DNA of 64,000 bases from Pseudoprimorskyibacter insulae. Its GTDB lineage: Bacteria; Pseudomonadota; Alphaproteobacteria; Rhodobacterales; Rhodobacteraceae. Location of the stretch: NCBI RefSeq assembly GCF_900302505.1, contig NZ_OMOJ01000001.1:248001-312000 (forward strand). Reading direction: 5' to 3'. Every line of letters starts with the position of its first letter. Position 1 is the stretch's first letter. The notes beneath the pieces were generated by a model, which worked only from the letters and a program-made list of their open reading frames with translations, had not been told where the DNA came from and did not search any database. Both the position numbers and the translations under genes were made by a program. Shown here piece by piece: positions 9,153-17,824 of this stretch.

Positions 9153-9587
9153 ATGCTGAAGGAATTCCAAAACTTTATTGCTCGCGGCAATGTCATGGAT
9201 ATGGCCGTGGGTATCATCGTGGGCGCGGCCTTTACGGCCATCGTTCAGTCGCTTGTGAAGGACATGATCAACCCGATCATCGCCCTGTTCACCGGCGGCG
9301 TCGATTTCTCGGGGTGGTACTACACCCTCGACGGCAGCACGCATGCGTCGCTGGCCGCGGCACAAGAAGCCGGCGCGCCGGTTTTTGCAATCGGCAGCTT
9401 TGTCATGGCGGTTATCAACTTCCTGATCATCGCTTTCGTGGTTTTCTTGCTGGTCAAACTGGTCAACCGCCTGAAAGAAGCGGCGATTGCCAAAGAAGAA
9501 GCCGCAGTCGAAGAGGCCGCAGCACCTGCTGGACCGACCGAGGTCGATCTTCTGATGGAGATCCGCGACGCGCTTAAGAAAGGCTAA
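9153..9587 (+). CDS. mscL: Large-conductance mechanosensitive channel MscL
   Basis: MscL forms a pentameric inner-membrane pore that opens under membrane tension during hypo-osmotic shock, a useful trait for a marine cell. The 144 residues begin [19 protein letters not shown], followed by the first pore-lining helix with [11 protein letters not shown], a periplasmic loop, a second helix ([15 protein letters not shown]) and a cytoplasmic helix after an Ala/Glu-rich linker. An in-frame GTG lies 12 bases upstream (9141), but the ATG at 9153 gives the canonical start. The gene is monocistronic with its own terminator. Confidence 0.95.
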   Translation: MLKEFQNFIARGNVMDMAVGIIVGAAFTAIVQSLVKDMINPIIALFTGGVDFSGWYYTLDGSTHASLAAAQEAGAPVFAIGSFVMAVINFLIIAFVVFLLVKLVNRLKEAAIAKEEAAVEEAAAPAGPTEVDLLMEIRDALKKG

Positions 9588-9626
9588 GCCTTTCTGAAAA
9601 GGTAAGTAGATAGTGAATTGTTTGCG

Positions 9627-9655
9627 GGGCCTGCCATTTTGGCAGGCCCTTTGCC
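9627..9655 (+). terminator. Intrinsic terminator after mscL
   Basis: Perfect stem GGCCTGCCA (9628-9636) with TGGCAGGCC (9640-9648), plus G9627-C9649, followed by TTT. It lies just ahead of the MFS gene. Confidence 0.75.
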
Positions 9656-9683
9656 GTTTACAAATCCAGTGGCCGGTGGCCAG

Positions 9684-10865
9684 ATGCGCCGCATGACACA
9701 GCCCCCTGACAAACTTCCCATTTCTGCGCTGATTGCGCTTTATTTTGCGGGTCTTTGCGCGGCGACTCAGTTCGCCAAGGTCTCAGTCCCATTTGAGGCG
9801 CTGCGGGATGCCTATCCCGAGGCAGGGGCGGAGCTGGGGTTTCTGGTGTCGATCATCAGCTTTCTGGGCGTGGTTCTGGGCCTGTTCGCGGGCATCGTCG
9901 TTTCGCGGGTTGGGTTTCGGCGGCTGCTGATCGCGGCGCTGTTGTTTGGTGCGATCCTGTCCGGGGCCGAAAGCCTTCTGCCGCCGTTCCCGGTCATGCT
10001 GGCGCTGCGGCTGCTGGAGGGCGCGTCGCATTTGGTGATCGTCGTTGCCGCGCCGACACTGATGGCGGTGATTAGCCCGGCGCAGTATCGGCCCGCCGTC
10101 ATGACGGTTTGGAGCACGTTTTTCGGGGCTGGGTTCTTCCTGATGGCATGGCTGGGCACGCCCTTGGTCGCCAGCCACGGATTGCCGGTATTGTTGCACC
10201 TGCATGGCTTGGCGATGATCGTTGTCGCGGGTGCGCTGTGGCATGTGTTGCCGCGTGGGGCGGTGCCGGTTTCAGACGAACGGCTTAGCCTGCGCATGGT
10301 TTTGCACCGGCACCGCGCGGCCTATCGCTCGCCCAGTGTGGCCGCGCCTGCGATGGGGTGGCTGTGCTATACGCTGACCTATGTCGCGCTGTTGACGGTG
10401 CTGCCGGGGCAGCTGAGCGAGGCTGACCGCGCATGGGCCGCGACGCTGATGCCGGTGGCGGGGATGGTTGTGTCGATGACTTTGGGCATGGTGTTATTGG
10501 TGCGTATCCGGGCGGTCAGTCTGGTGACAACGGGCTTTCTGTTGGCGGCAGGGATGACGCTGGTCCTGATGGCGCAGTCGTCGTCGGCATGGTTGGCGAT
10601 TGGCCTGATGGCCATGCTTGGGCTGGTGCAAAGCAGCAGTTTCGCCGCCATTCCGCAACTGAACCCCGATCCAAATGACCAAGCGCTTGCCAATGGCGCG
10701 ATGGCGCAGATGGGCAACTTGGGCAACACGCTTGGAACGCCTTTGTTGCTGGTACTGCTAGAGGTGGGCGGCGTGCCTGCGATCTATCTGGGGCTTTGCC
10801 TGTGCTATGTGCTGGGCGCGGGGTTGCACCTGGCTCAGGCCCGCCGTCGCCAAAGATTGGCCTGA
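9684..10865 (+). CDS. MFS family transporter
   Basis: Inner-membrane carrier of the major facilitator superfamily; substrate unknown. About 393 residues form a chain of hydrophobic helices in two halves, with the loop 2-3 signature reduced to GIVVSRVGFRRLL and a central polar loop with basic residues (near RMVLHRHRAAYRS). The frame is open from 9618, but that part overlaps the mscL terminator, so the ATG at 9684 or the one at 9693 is preferred; neither has a strong ribosome site. An Lrp/AsnC regulator follows by 69 bases on the same strand, so it may control this carrier, perhaps for an amino acid; that link is inference only. Confidence 0.8.
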   Translation: MRRMTQPPDKLPISALIALYFAGLCAATQFAKVSVPFEALRDAYPEAGAELGFLVSIISFLGVVLGLFAGIVVSRVGFRRLLIAALLFGAILSGAESLLPPFPVMLALRLLEGASHLVIVVAAPTLMAVISPAQYRPAVMTVWSTFFGAGFFLMAWLGTPLVASHGLPVLLHLHGLAMIVVAGALWHVLPRGAVPVSDERLSLRMVLHRHRAAYRSPSVAAPAMGWLCYTLTYVALLTVLPGQLSEADRAWAATLMPVAGMVVSMTLGMVLLVRIRAVSLVTTGFLLAAGMTLVLMAQSSSAWLAIGLMAMLGLVQSSSFAAIPQLNPDPNDQALANGAMAQMGNLGNTLGTPLLLVLLEVGGVPAIYLGLCLCYVLGAGLHLAQARRRQRLA

Positions 10866-10934
10866 CGGCCCAAAGTCTGCATTGCAGCCCTGGCCGCGCT
10901 ATGGCCTGATAAGCGTGCTTTACTTGGAGTGACC

Positions 10935-11414
10935 ATGGCCCGGCCCACCGACGCAATCGACCTAGACGAAATGGACCGCAAACTGCTGCGCGTGCTTCAG
11001 CGCAAAGGGCGGATATCCAATGCCGATCTGTCGGAAGAGGTGAACCTGTCACCATCTGCCTGCCACCGCCGGGTGCAGCGGCTTGAGGCGACGGGGGTCA
11101 TTCGCGACTATGTTGCGTTGGCGGATGCGCGAAAGCTGGACAAGCCGACGACGGTGTTCGTGGAAATCCGGCTGGCAGGGCAATCGGATGACGTCTTGCA
11201 GGCCTTTGAGGCGGCTGTGTCCCGTGTGCCCGATATTCTGGAATGCCACCTGATGGCCGGAACGGCGGATTATTTGCTGAAGGTCGTTGCCGCCGACACC
11301 GAAGACTTTGCCCGCATCCATCGCCAGTATTTGGCGCGCCTGCCGGGCGTTGCGCAAATGCAGTCGAGTTTTGCGCTGAAGACGGTCTTCAAGACCACGG
11401 CCCTACCGGTCTGA
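10935..11414 (+). CDS. Lrp/AsnC family transcriptional regulator
   Basis: A 159-residue feast/famine regulator. The N-terminal helix-turn-helix (DLDEMDRKLLRVLQ, then NADLSEEVNLSPSACHRRV) binds DNA and the C-terminal RAM domain (about residues 70-150) senses amino acids and oligomerises. TTGGAG lies before the ATG at 10935; an in-frame GTG at 10929 overlaps that ribosome site and is less likely. It follows the MFS gene on the same strand and may regulate it. Such proteins usually regulate themselves too, but no operator was recognised. Confidence 0.9.
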   Translation: MARPTDAIDLDEMDRKLLRVLQRKGRISNADLSEEVNLSPSACHRRVQRLEATGVIRDYVALADARKLDKPTTVFVEIRLAGQSDDVLQAFEAAVSRVPDILECHLMAGTADYLLKVVAADTEDFARIHRQYLARLPGVAQMQSSFALKTVFKTTALPV

Positions 11415-11552
11415 TAACCACGACCAGACGCCCAAGGGGACTGTGGCCGTTTTGCACAACTTTTCGGGGTTCGGGCGCGGGCGTTAACATCGCGGCAAGC
11501 TCTGCCGATCATTATGTCTAGGCGCTGTTTCTAGGTATTTGAGAGTTGTCCC

Positions 11553-12560
11553 GTGGGTTTCGTCATCTCGGCGCAAAACAACCAGTTTTCGACCGCGACC
11601 GGTGCCAACGTGAATATTGTGCCGGGTTCGTCGCGTTTTGATGCTGCGCCCAGTACAACCTCCAACCTGACGATCACCACGAAGGATGCCGATCTAGACC
11701 CCCGGTCGTTCAACATCGGCGCGACCTACGATCTGCAATATACCAATTCGTCAGGCACTGTGATCAACGTCGTGAACGCAGGCGTCGCTCGAAGCGATGC
11801 CGTCGGCGCAGGTGGTATTGTTGTGTTTTCCGGGCAAGACCAGTTTGGCGGGACGGTGCATCTGATTTGGGCCCCCGATTTTGATTTGCAGGGCTGGTAC
11901 AACACCAATTATTCAGAGGCGGCCCCGCCGCAGTTTTTCAACACCGATCAGAACGCGGCCTACACCCACACATATATCTGCTTTGCCGGAAGCACCCAGA
12001 TCTGTACGCCGGACGGTTTGGTGAAGGCAGGGCAATTGCGTGTGGGCATGGAGGTCAGCACCTGGAACGGCCCGCCGCGGCCCATCAAGTGGCTGGGCCG
12101 TCGCCGTGTCTCTGCGCTTGGCCCGTCAGCCCCGGTGCATTTCGCGACCGGCAGCATTGGAAATCACGCGCCGCTGCGCCTGTCGCAACAGCACCGGGTG
12201 ATGATCCGCGTGCCGCGCAATAGCTCTGACCTTGGCGTGACGGAATTGTTGGTGCCCGCCAAGGAATTGGTGAACGGCAAGTCCATCACGATCCGCAGCG
12301 GCGGTGAGATCACCTATGTGCATATCCTTTTGGACCGGCACGATTTGGTGATCGCCGAAGGCAGCCCCTGCGAAAGCTTACTTCCGGGGCCTGAAGCCAA
12401 GACGATGCTGCAAACCAGCGAAGACCGCTCCGCGTTCCATGCGGCGGTGGACAACCGGGCCTACCACCCTGTGCGCCCACTGCTATCGGGCAAGGCGGCA
12501 CGGCGGGCTGGGCGGTCGCGGGTTGAGTTGCCTGAAAAACGCGGCAACCGCGCCATCTAA
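11553..12560 (+). CDS. Hint (Hedgehog/intein) domain protein
   Basis: A 335-residue protein with an N-terminal beta-rich region (about 1-140) of unknown function and a C-terminal Hint domain of the kind common in Rhodobacterales surface or RTX-like proteins. The Hint part starts at Cys143 in CFAGSTQICTPDG, continues through KAGQLRVGMEVSTW and includes LRLSQQHRVMI. The N-terminal cysteine of the block fits a self-cleaving fold, but no classic C-terminal Asn splice junction is evident, so cleavage rather than splicing is more likely. The start is GTG. No signal peptide is seen, so export, if any, would be through a non-Sec route. Neighbours give no clear partner. Confidence 0.8.
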   Translation: MGFVISAQNNQFSTATGANVNIVPGSSRFDAAPSTTSNLTITTKDADLDPRSFNIGATYDLQYTNSSGTVINVVNAGVARSDAVGAGGIVVFSGQDQFGGTVHLIWAPDFDLQGWYNTNYSEAAPPQFFNTDQNAAYTHTYICFAGSTQICTPDGLVKAGQLRVGMEVSTWNGPPRPIKWLGRRRVSALGPSAPVHFATGSIGNHAPLRLSQQHRVMIRVPRNSSDLGVTELLVPAKELVNGKSITIRSGGEITYVHILLDRHDLVIAEGSPCESLLPGPEAKTMLQTSEDRSAFHAAVDNRAYHPVRPLLSGKAARRAGRSRVELPEKRGNRAI

Positions 12561-12679
12561 TGCGCATTCCAACGGCGGCTGTGGGGTGATACAACACTGA
12601 AACAGCGCAAAGATTTGCCATCACAAATATTTTAAACAGTGATGTTACGACGCGAGCCTATTCCTACAGGAGACCGAGA

Positions 12680-13597
12680 ATGCCCGACAGATCCGACGAC
12701 CAGCCCCTTGATTGGCTAGAGGCGGAGTTGCAGGACTCGCTGGATGAAGATTACGAGATTGAGTTTTCTGAGCCGATGCTCAGTCAGGAAATCCGCAAGA
12801 TTTACCGCGACAACCATCCCGACCTGTTGGATCGCAAGACGTATTTCCGCAACCTGCTGCGCCTACAGGCTGAACTGATCAAGCTTCAGGACTGGGTGGA
12901 ACATACAGGCGCTAAGGTTCTGGTCATCATGGAAGGCCGGGATGCTGCGGGCAAAGGCGGGGTGATCAAACGCATCACACAGCGCTTGAACCCCCGTGTT
13001 GCCCGTGTGGTGGCCTTGCCCGCGCCGTCGCGCCGCGAACAAAGCCAGTGGTATTTCCAACGCTACGTGCCGCACTTGCCTGCGGGCGGTGAAATCGTTC
13101 TGTTTGACCGGTCATGGTACAACCGCGCCGGGGTTGAACGGGTGATGGGCTTTGCTTCGGCCGATCAGGTTGAACAGTTCTTTCAGGACGTTCCCGAATT
13201 TGAACGGATGCTGGTCCGGTCGGGGATTATCTTGCTGAAATACTGGTTCTCGATCACCGACGAAGAACAGCAGATGCGATTCCTGATGCGGGTGCACGAC
13301 CCGATGAAACAGTGGAAGCTGTCGCCGATGGACCTGCAATCGCGGGTCCGCTGGGAACAGTACACCAAGGCCAAGGAAGACATGTTCGCCCGCACGAACA
13401 TCCCCGAAGCGCCTTGGTACATTGTCGAAGGCAACGACAAGAAACGCGAACGCCTGAATTGTATCGAACATCTGTTGTCGCGGATCCCCTATACCGAGGT
13501 GCCGCATGAAAAGGTGGCGCTGCCGGATCGGGTCTATAACCCTGACTATGAACGCCGGGTTTTGCCGGATGCGCTCTACGTTCCCAAGGTGTACTGA
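12680..13597 (+). CDS. ppk2: Polyphosphate kinase 2
   Basis: Polyphosphate:nucleotide phosphotransferase of the PPK2 family, which uses polyphosphate to phosphorylate nucleoside diphosphates (class I) or makes polyphosphate from them. The 305-residue single-domain length fits class I. It shows the Walker A block EGRDAAGKGG (residues 85-94), the Walker B and lid residues FDRSWYNRAG (142-151) and DPMKQWKLSPMD. AGGAGA precedes the ATG. It stands alone; no ppk1 or ppx gene is in the window. The 119 bases upstream are AT-richer than average and probably hold its promoter. Confidence 0.95.
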   Translation: MPDRSDDQPLDWLEAELQDSLDEDYEIEFSEPMLSQEIRKIYRDNHPDLLDRKTYFRNLLRLQAELIKLQDWVEHTGAKVLVIMEGRDAAGKGGVIKRITQRLNPRVARVVALPAPSRREQSQWYFQRYVPHLPAGGEIVLFDRSWYNRAGVERVMGFASADQVEQFFQDVPEFERMLVRSGIILLKYWFSITDEEQQMRFLMRVHDPMKQWKLSPMDLQSRVRWEQYTKAKEDMFARTNIPEAPWYIVEGNDKKRERLNCIEHLLSRIPYTEVPHEKVALPDRVYNPDYERRVLPDALYVPKVY

Positions 13598-13695
13598 TCC
13601 GCGCACGGGGCGCTTGTGCAACAGCGCCCCGTCGTTGCCATCCCCCGATTGCGATGCTGCCTGACAGGGCGGCGCGGCGGCGCTAGGCTTGGCCC

Positions 13696-14748
13696 ATGCC
13701 TTATTCGGATTTGCCCCCATCAGCCTTTTGGAAACTGTGCCGCGATGCCGATGATTTTCGGCTGGCAGATCTGTATCAGCCGAAATTCGCGCTGGAACCC
13801 GGAATGCGGATCGCCACGGCGGGCAGTTGCTTTGCGCAGAACATTGCGCGCTATGTGCGTGGCTCGGCCCTGTCGCTGGTGGATGTGGAGCCTGCCCCCG
13901 CCTTGATGCCCGCCGATGTGGCGCGGCGGTTTGGCTATGGCCTTTATTCGGCGCGCTACGGCAATATCTACACTACGCGGCAGCTGCGCCAATTGCTTGA
14001 GGATGCCGAGGCAGAGCAGGTGCACGGTTGCGCGATCTGGGCGCGGGTGGATCGCCTGTTCGATGCGCTGCGTCCGAATGTCGAACCAGACGGCTTTGCC
14101 AGCGAAGCGGCGCTGCGTCGCCACCGGCTGTCGCATCTGGCTTTGGTGCGCCAGATGTTTGCCGAAACGGATGTGTTTGTCTTTACCCTTGGCCTGACCG
14201 AATGCTGGGAGGATCGGGCGACGGGCCGCGTGTTCCCCACCGCACCGGGGGTGATTGCGGGACAGTTTGATGCAAACCGCCACGGGTTCTTAAACCTGAC
14301 GTCATCGCAAAGCCGCGCGGATCTTGACGCGGCGATTGCGCTGATCCGGTCCATCGCGCCGCATATCCGTATCTTGCTGACCGTGTCGCCCGTGCCGCTG
14401 ACGGCCACGGCGGCGGGCCAGCATGTTTTGACCGCCACGACCTATTCAAAATCGGTGCTGCGGGCTGTTGCGCAAGAGGTCGCGGATCAGGACGACCGCA
14501 TCGACTATATGCCGTCCTATGAGATCATCACCGGCAGCCCGTTCGCAGCACAGTTCTACAACGACAATCTGCGGACCGTGACGCAGGCGGGGATAGATAC
14601 TGTGATGTCTGTGTTCTTTGGCGCGCATCCCGGTTTGGGCGATGTGCCAGCGCCGGTCATGGCCTCGGCCCCGCGCGGGGCAGAGGGCGACGCCCCCGAC
14701 GAAGCCATCTGCGAAGAGGCTCTGCTAGAGGCGTTCGCCAAGTCATGA
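13696..14748 (+). CDS. GSCFA domain protein
   Basis: A 350-residue protein with the GSCFA motif itself in IATAGSCFAQNIARYV (about residues 35-50), a family related to SGNH/GDSL esterases and often found near polysaccharide genes. Further SGNH-like blocks are FTLGLTECWEDR and TVSPVPLTAT. The active-site serine would be that of GSCFA. No signal peptide is present. Its stop overlaps the start of the next gene (ATGA), so the two are translationally coupled. A role in acylating or deacylating a surface glycan is an inference from family and neighbours. Confidence 0.85.
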   Translation: MPYSDLPPSAFWKLCRDADDFRLADLYQPKFALEPGMRIATAGSCFAQNIARYVRGSALSLVDVEPAPALMPADVARRFGYGLYSARYGNIYTTRQLRQLLEDAEAEQVHGCAIWARVDRLFDALRPNVEPDGFASEAALRRHRLSHLALVRQMFAETDVFVFTLGLTECWEDRATGRVFPTAPGVIAGQFDANRHGFLNLTSSQSRADLDAAIALIRSIAPHIRILLTVSPVPLTATAAGQHVLTATTYSKSVLRAVAQEVADQDDRIDYMPSYEIITGSPFAAQFYNDNLRTVTQAGIDTVMSVFFGAHPGLGDVPAPVMASAPRGAEGDAPDEAICEEALLEAFAKS

Positions 14749-15500
14749 AGCTATGCCTGATTGGAAATTCCCACGCCGGGATGCTGATTGCCGCCCATCG
14801 CAAGTTTGGCCCGGCGGGTCTGGATCTGACGGTCTTCGCCAAACCCGCGATGGAGCCTGAGGATGCCGCGTTGGACGGTACGGTTTTGACCGCCAAGACC
14901 GACGCAATGCGGGACCGGTTGGCGCAAATGGGCACGCCGGATCACGTAGATTTGGCCGAATTCGATGCCGTGGTATTTGTCGCTATGTCGATCTCGGTCT
15001 TCACTGGGCTGCGGATCGCGCAGGCGCATCACGTCGAAGGCTGGCCCGGTCGGGGGAATGCGCCCTTGGCTGAGCTGTCCAGCGCCGCCTATCGCACCAG
15101 CTTGACGGCTTTGGCCCAAGACAGCCTGCCGGGCCGAATGGCGACGGCGTTGCAGGGTCAGATCAACGCGCCAATCTTCATCGTCCCGCAGCCCTGTCCG
15201 GCTGAGGGGATCTTAACCATGCCGCGCCGCTTTCCGCTGTTCGCGCGTCTGGCGAACGACGGAAACGGCCCGGCCCTGTTGGCCGATCTTCGCGCCGGAT
15301 TAGAGGCGGCGTTTGCAGGCGTGCATCTGCTGCACCAACCGGAAGACACGATTGCCCATGGGTTTCTGACCCGGCAGCGGTTTAGCCGCGGGGCCGTGCG
15401 GCTGAACGTTGATGCCAGCCTGCCGCCGGATGATTTTGTCCATGCCAACGCCGGGTACGGGCGAGTTGTTCTAGAACGGATCACGCCCCAAATTTCATGA
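14745..15500 (+). CDS. SGNH-like protein of unknown function, coupled to the GSCFA gene
   Basis: A 251-residue protein that opens KLCLIGNSHAGMLIAA; the GNSH block resembles the first block of SGNH-fold esterases, and the C-terminal DDFVHANAGYG could supply the Asp-x-x-His block (DFVH). No firm family was recognised. It overlaps the GSCFA stop by four bases, so a shared pathway or complex is likely. No signal peptide is visible. An AT-rich interval with an inverted repeat follows before the RTX-like esterase gene. Confidence 0.6.
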   Translation: MKLCLIGNSHAGMLIAAHRKFGPAGLDLTVFAKPAMEPEDAALDGTVLTAKTDAMRDRLAQMGTPDHVDLAEFDAVVFVAMSISVFTGLRIAQAHHVEGWPGRGNAPLAELSSAAYRTSLTALAQDSLPGRMATALQGQINAPIFIVPQPCPAEGILTMPRRFPLFARLANDGNGPALLADLRAGLEAAFAGVHLLHQPEDTIAHGFLTRQRFSRGAVRLNVDASLPPDDFVHANAGYGRVVLERITPQIS

Positions 15501-15538
15501 AAATTGGGTTAAACCCTGATTTAAGTTAAGCAATTTCA

Positions 15539-15557
15539 AAGTGTTATTTTAACACTT
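15539..15557. repeat. Short perfect inverted repeat in an AT-rich interval
   Basis: AAGTGTTA (15539-15546) and TAACACTT (15550-15557) are separated by TTT. It lies in an unusually AT-rich stretch (about 15495-15560) between the SGNH-like gene and the esterase gene. It may be a weak terminator or an operator. Confidence 0.4.
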
Positions 15558-15614
15558 CATTGACCGAGCATCCGCAAGATCACGCCTTGAGGGCATCAGA
15601 TCCGGAGGTTTGGG

Positions 15615-17423
15615 ATGGGCAGGCCGATTTTCATTTTGGCGGGGCAAAGCAACGCACAGCGCGTTGCGGGCGAAGTGCAGACGGCACTGGACAAGACCTA
15701 TGGCAAAGGTGGCTATGTTCTGATCTCGGCCTATGCGCCCGGTGCGCCGCTGACCTGGCAGCGGGCGGGCCATGAGGATTGGGCGACGGCGTCTGAACTG
15801 CCGGATCTGCTCGCAGATCGCACCGTCGCGGTGCTGCGTGCCAATCCCGATGCCTATCTGGCCAATATGATCTGGCTTCAGGGTGAGGCGGATACCAAGT
15901 CTGTTGGCACCCCATCGGATTACGCCAATGACTTTCTGAAGGTGATCGATACGTTCCGCAAAGCGGTGAACGGTGCCGAAGGCGCGGGCACCACGGCGAA
16001 ATTCGGGGTTACCATTGCCGGGCTGTCGGACCACGCGCCGGACGCTGGCGGGCGGGTGCATTGGCAGGCCATTCAAACGGCCTTGGAAAAGCTTGGAAGT
16101 TCCAAAGGTTGGATCAACACGGTCAATGTTGACACTTTGGCCAAGCAGAATGGGCTTAGCGGATCGGCCATTTTCTCCGATGGCCTGCATTATACCGACA
16201 GTTTTAGCCAGACGCTGGCCAATGCCTTGGTCAAAACGGCCAGTGGCACCGCGAACAAGGGCAACACGACCTATGTGATCCAAACCGGGCAAGAGGCGAT
16301 TGACGAAGCGCCGGATGGCGGATGGGACAGTGTCTTTGCCTCGGTCTCGGTCGCGCTGCGCAATCATAGCCAGCATGTCGAGGCGCTGACCCTGACGGGC
16401 AAAGCCAACCTGAACGGTATTGGGAACGGCCAGAACAATGTGATCGTCGGAAATGCGGGCAACAACGTGCTGGATGGCGCATGGGGCGATGACAACCTGA
16501 TCGGTGGCGCGGGCAGCGACATCTTCCGCGATGCCAGCGGGGCAGACCGAATGCTGGGCGGGCAGGGCAGCGATATTTACTACGTCGACAACGCAGGCGA
16601 TTCGATCACCGAACTGCCGGGGCAGGGCTGGGACGCGGTGTTTTCCTCGGTCTCGTTCACGCTGCGGCAGTATTCCCAACATATCGAAGCGTTAACCCTG
16701 ACCGGCACCAAGAACCTTAGCGCGGTCGGCAACAGTCAGCAAAACCGGATCGTCGGCAATGCGGGCAATAACGTCATTGATGGCGCGTGGGGCAATGACA
16801 AGCTGATCGGCGGGGCAGGCAATGACACCTTCCGCGATGCCCAGGGCGCGGATGAGATGATGGGCGGTCAGGGCAATGACACCTATTACGTCGACCACGC
16901 GGGCGACAAGGTGGTCGAACTGGCGGGGCAAGGATGGGATCATGTGATCGCTTCGGTGTCGTTCGAACTGCGCGACCATAGCCAACACATCGAGGCGCTG
17001 ACCTTGACGGGCAAGGCCAATATCAACGGCACAGGCAACGCGCAGAACAACCGGATCGTCGGGAATGACGGGGACAACACGCTCAATGGCGCATGGGGCG
17101 ATGATACGCTGATCGGCGGTGTCGGCGATGATATGCTGCTGGAATATCACGGCAAAAACGTCATGACGGGTGGCGGCGGGGCCGATACCTTCTGCTTCCG
17201 CGCTGGGGGGAGCGATACCACGATCACCGATTTTGACCTGTCAGAGCGGAACGAGCGGATTGATCTGTCGCGCCTTGGGGCGATCCAGTCGTTCAACGAC
17301 TTGGTCCAGAACCATCTGGAACAAAAGGGGCAAGTCACAATCATCGATGATGGGCTTGGCACCATCATTCGGCTCGAAGGCATCCGGCAGGGCGACCTAA
17401 CCGCCGAAGATTTTCTGTTCTGA
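15615..17423 (+). CDS. SASA/SGNH-type esterase fused to calcium-binding repeats
   Basis: A 602-residue two-part protein. Residues 1-210 look like a sialic-acid-O-acetylesterase (SASA/CE6-type) domain: GQSNA (10-14, nucleophile Ser12), IWLQGEADT (86-94) and SDGLHYT (188-194, with Asp189 and His192 as likely acid and base). Residues 236-541 hold three near-identical units of 102 residues, each with EALTLTG, a VGNxGxN run and a DGAWGDD-type glycine/aspartate loop like hemolysin-type calcium repeats. The C-terminus ends LTAEDFLF, typical of type I secreted RTX proteins. There is no N-terminal signal peptide, so type I secretion is likely, but no secretion genes are nearby. GGAGG precedes the ATG. 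The substrate is probably an acetylated polysaccharide. Confidence 0.8.
   Translation: MGRPIFILAGQSNAQRVAGEVQTALDKTYGKGGYVLISAYAPGAPLTWQRAGHEDWATASELPDLLADRTVAVLRANPDAYLANMIWLQGEADTKSVGTPSDYANDFLKVIDTFRKAVNGAEGAGTTAKFGVTIAGLSDHAPDAGGRVHWQAIQTALEKLGSSKGWINTVNVDTLAKQNGLSGSAIFSDGLHYTDSFSQTLANALVKTASGTANKGNTTYVIQTGQEAIDEAPDGGWDSVFASVSVALRNHSQHVEALTLTGKANLNGIGNGQNNVIVGNAGNNVLDGAWGDDNLIGGAGSDIFRDASGADRMLGGQGSDIYYVDNAGDSITELPGQGWDAVFSSVSFTLRQYSQHIEALTLTGTKNLSAVGNSQQNRIVGNAGNNVIDGAWGNDKLIGGAGNDTFRDAQGADEMMGGQGNDTYYVDHAGDKVVELAGQGWDHVIASVSFELRDHSQHIEALTLTGKANINGTGNAQNNRIVGNDGDNTLNGAWGDDTLIGGVGDDMLLEYHGKNVMTGGGGADTFCFRAGGSDTTITDFDLSERNERIDLSRLGAIQSFNDLVQNHLEQKGQVTIIDDGLGTIIRLEGIRQGDLTAEDFLF
16320..17237 (+). 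repeat. Three tandem 306-base repeats coding 102-residue RTX-like units
   Basis: Units start at about 16320, 16626 and 16932 with the same GWDxV residues and the same internal order of blocks. Units one and two are closest; the third diverges at its end where it passes into the secretion-type C-terminus. The exact period of 102 residues suggests duplication of one module. Confidence 0.8.
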
Positions 17424-17451
17424 CCGGCCCGCCACCGCGACGCCCCAAAGA

Positions 17452-17483
17452 AAAACCCCCGCGCCTGAGGCTGCGGGGGTTTT
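17452..17483. terminator. Bidirectional terminator between the esterase gene and rpsU
   Basis: AAAACCCCCGC (17452-17462) pairs perfectly with GCGGGGGTTTT (17473-17483). The A-run on one side and T-run on the other serve both convergent genes. Confidence 0.85.
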
Positions 17484-17505
17484 CCAAATTCCGACGTTCG
17501 GATGC

Positions 17506-17712
17506 TTACAGCATGCCTTCGCGCTGGGCTTTCTTACGTGCCAGTTTACGGGCACGACGAATCGCTTCAGCCTTCTCGCGCGCTTTTTTCTCGGACGGCT
17601 TTTCGAAATGTTGCTTGAGCTTCATTTCACGGAAGACGCCTTCACGCTGCAGCTTTTTCTTCAGGGCACGAAGCGCCTGATCGACGTTGTTGTCGCGAAC
17701 ACTAACCTGCAT
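17506..17712 (-). CDS. rpsU: 30S ribosomal protein S21
   Basis: Ribosomal protein S21 of the small subunit, 68 residues, strongly basic. It opens [20 protein letters not shown] and has the expected [17 protein letters not shown] segment. It is monocistronic here, with a good promoter 53-81 bases upstream and a shared terminator downstream. AAAGGTGG is the likely ribosome site. Confidence 0.97.
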   Translation of the reverse strand: MQVSVRDNNVDQALRALKKKLQREGVFREMKLKQHFEKPSEKKAREKAEAIRRARKLARKKAQREGML

Positions 17713-17764
17713 GTGGTTTTCACCACCTTTCTAAGTTTGAGTTGCAAGGATTGCAGGAGCTGGC

Positions 17765-17793
17765 CGTATAGCAACTTCCCCCTATCTTGTCTA
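17765..17793 (-). promoter_or_regulatory. Likely sigma-70-type promoter of rpsU
   Basis: On the minus strand TAGACA (17793-17788) and TATACG (17770-17765) are separated by exactly 17 bases, with the start expected near 17758, about 45 bases before the rpsU ATG. Confidence 0.5.
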
Positions 17794-17824
17794 GTGTGTG
17801 CCCATAACCCGTTCGGAGGCGGTC

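Noticed and set aside
12620-12646. Inverted repeat ATCAC-n-GTGAT upstream of ppk2
   Set aside because: Arms of about five to six bases with a 14-base AT-rich spacer are too weak to call an operator.
15615-17423. Repeats as a CRISPR or satellite array
   Set aside because: The repeat unit is in frame, protein coding and diverged at synonymous places; it is a domain duplication.
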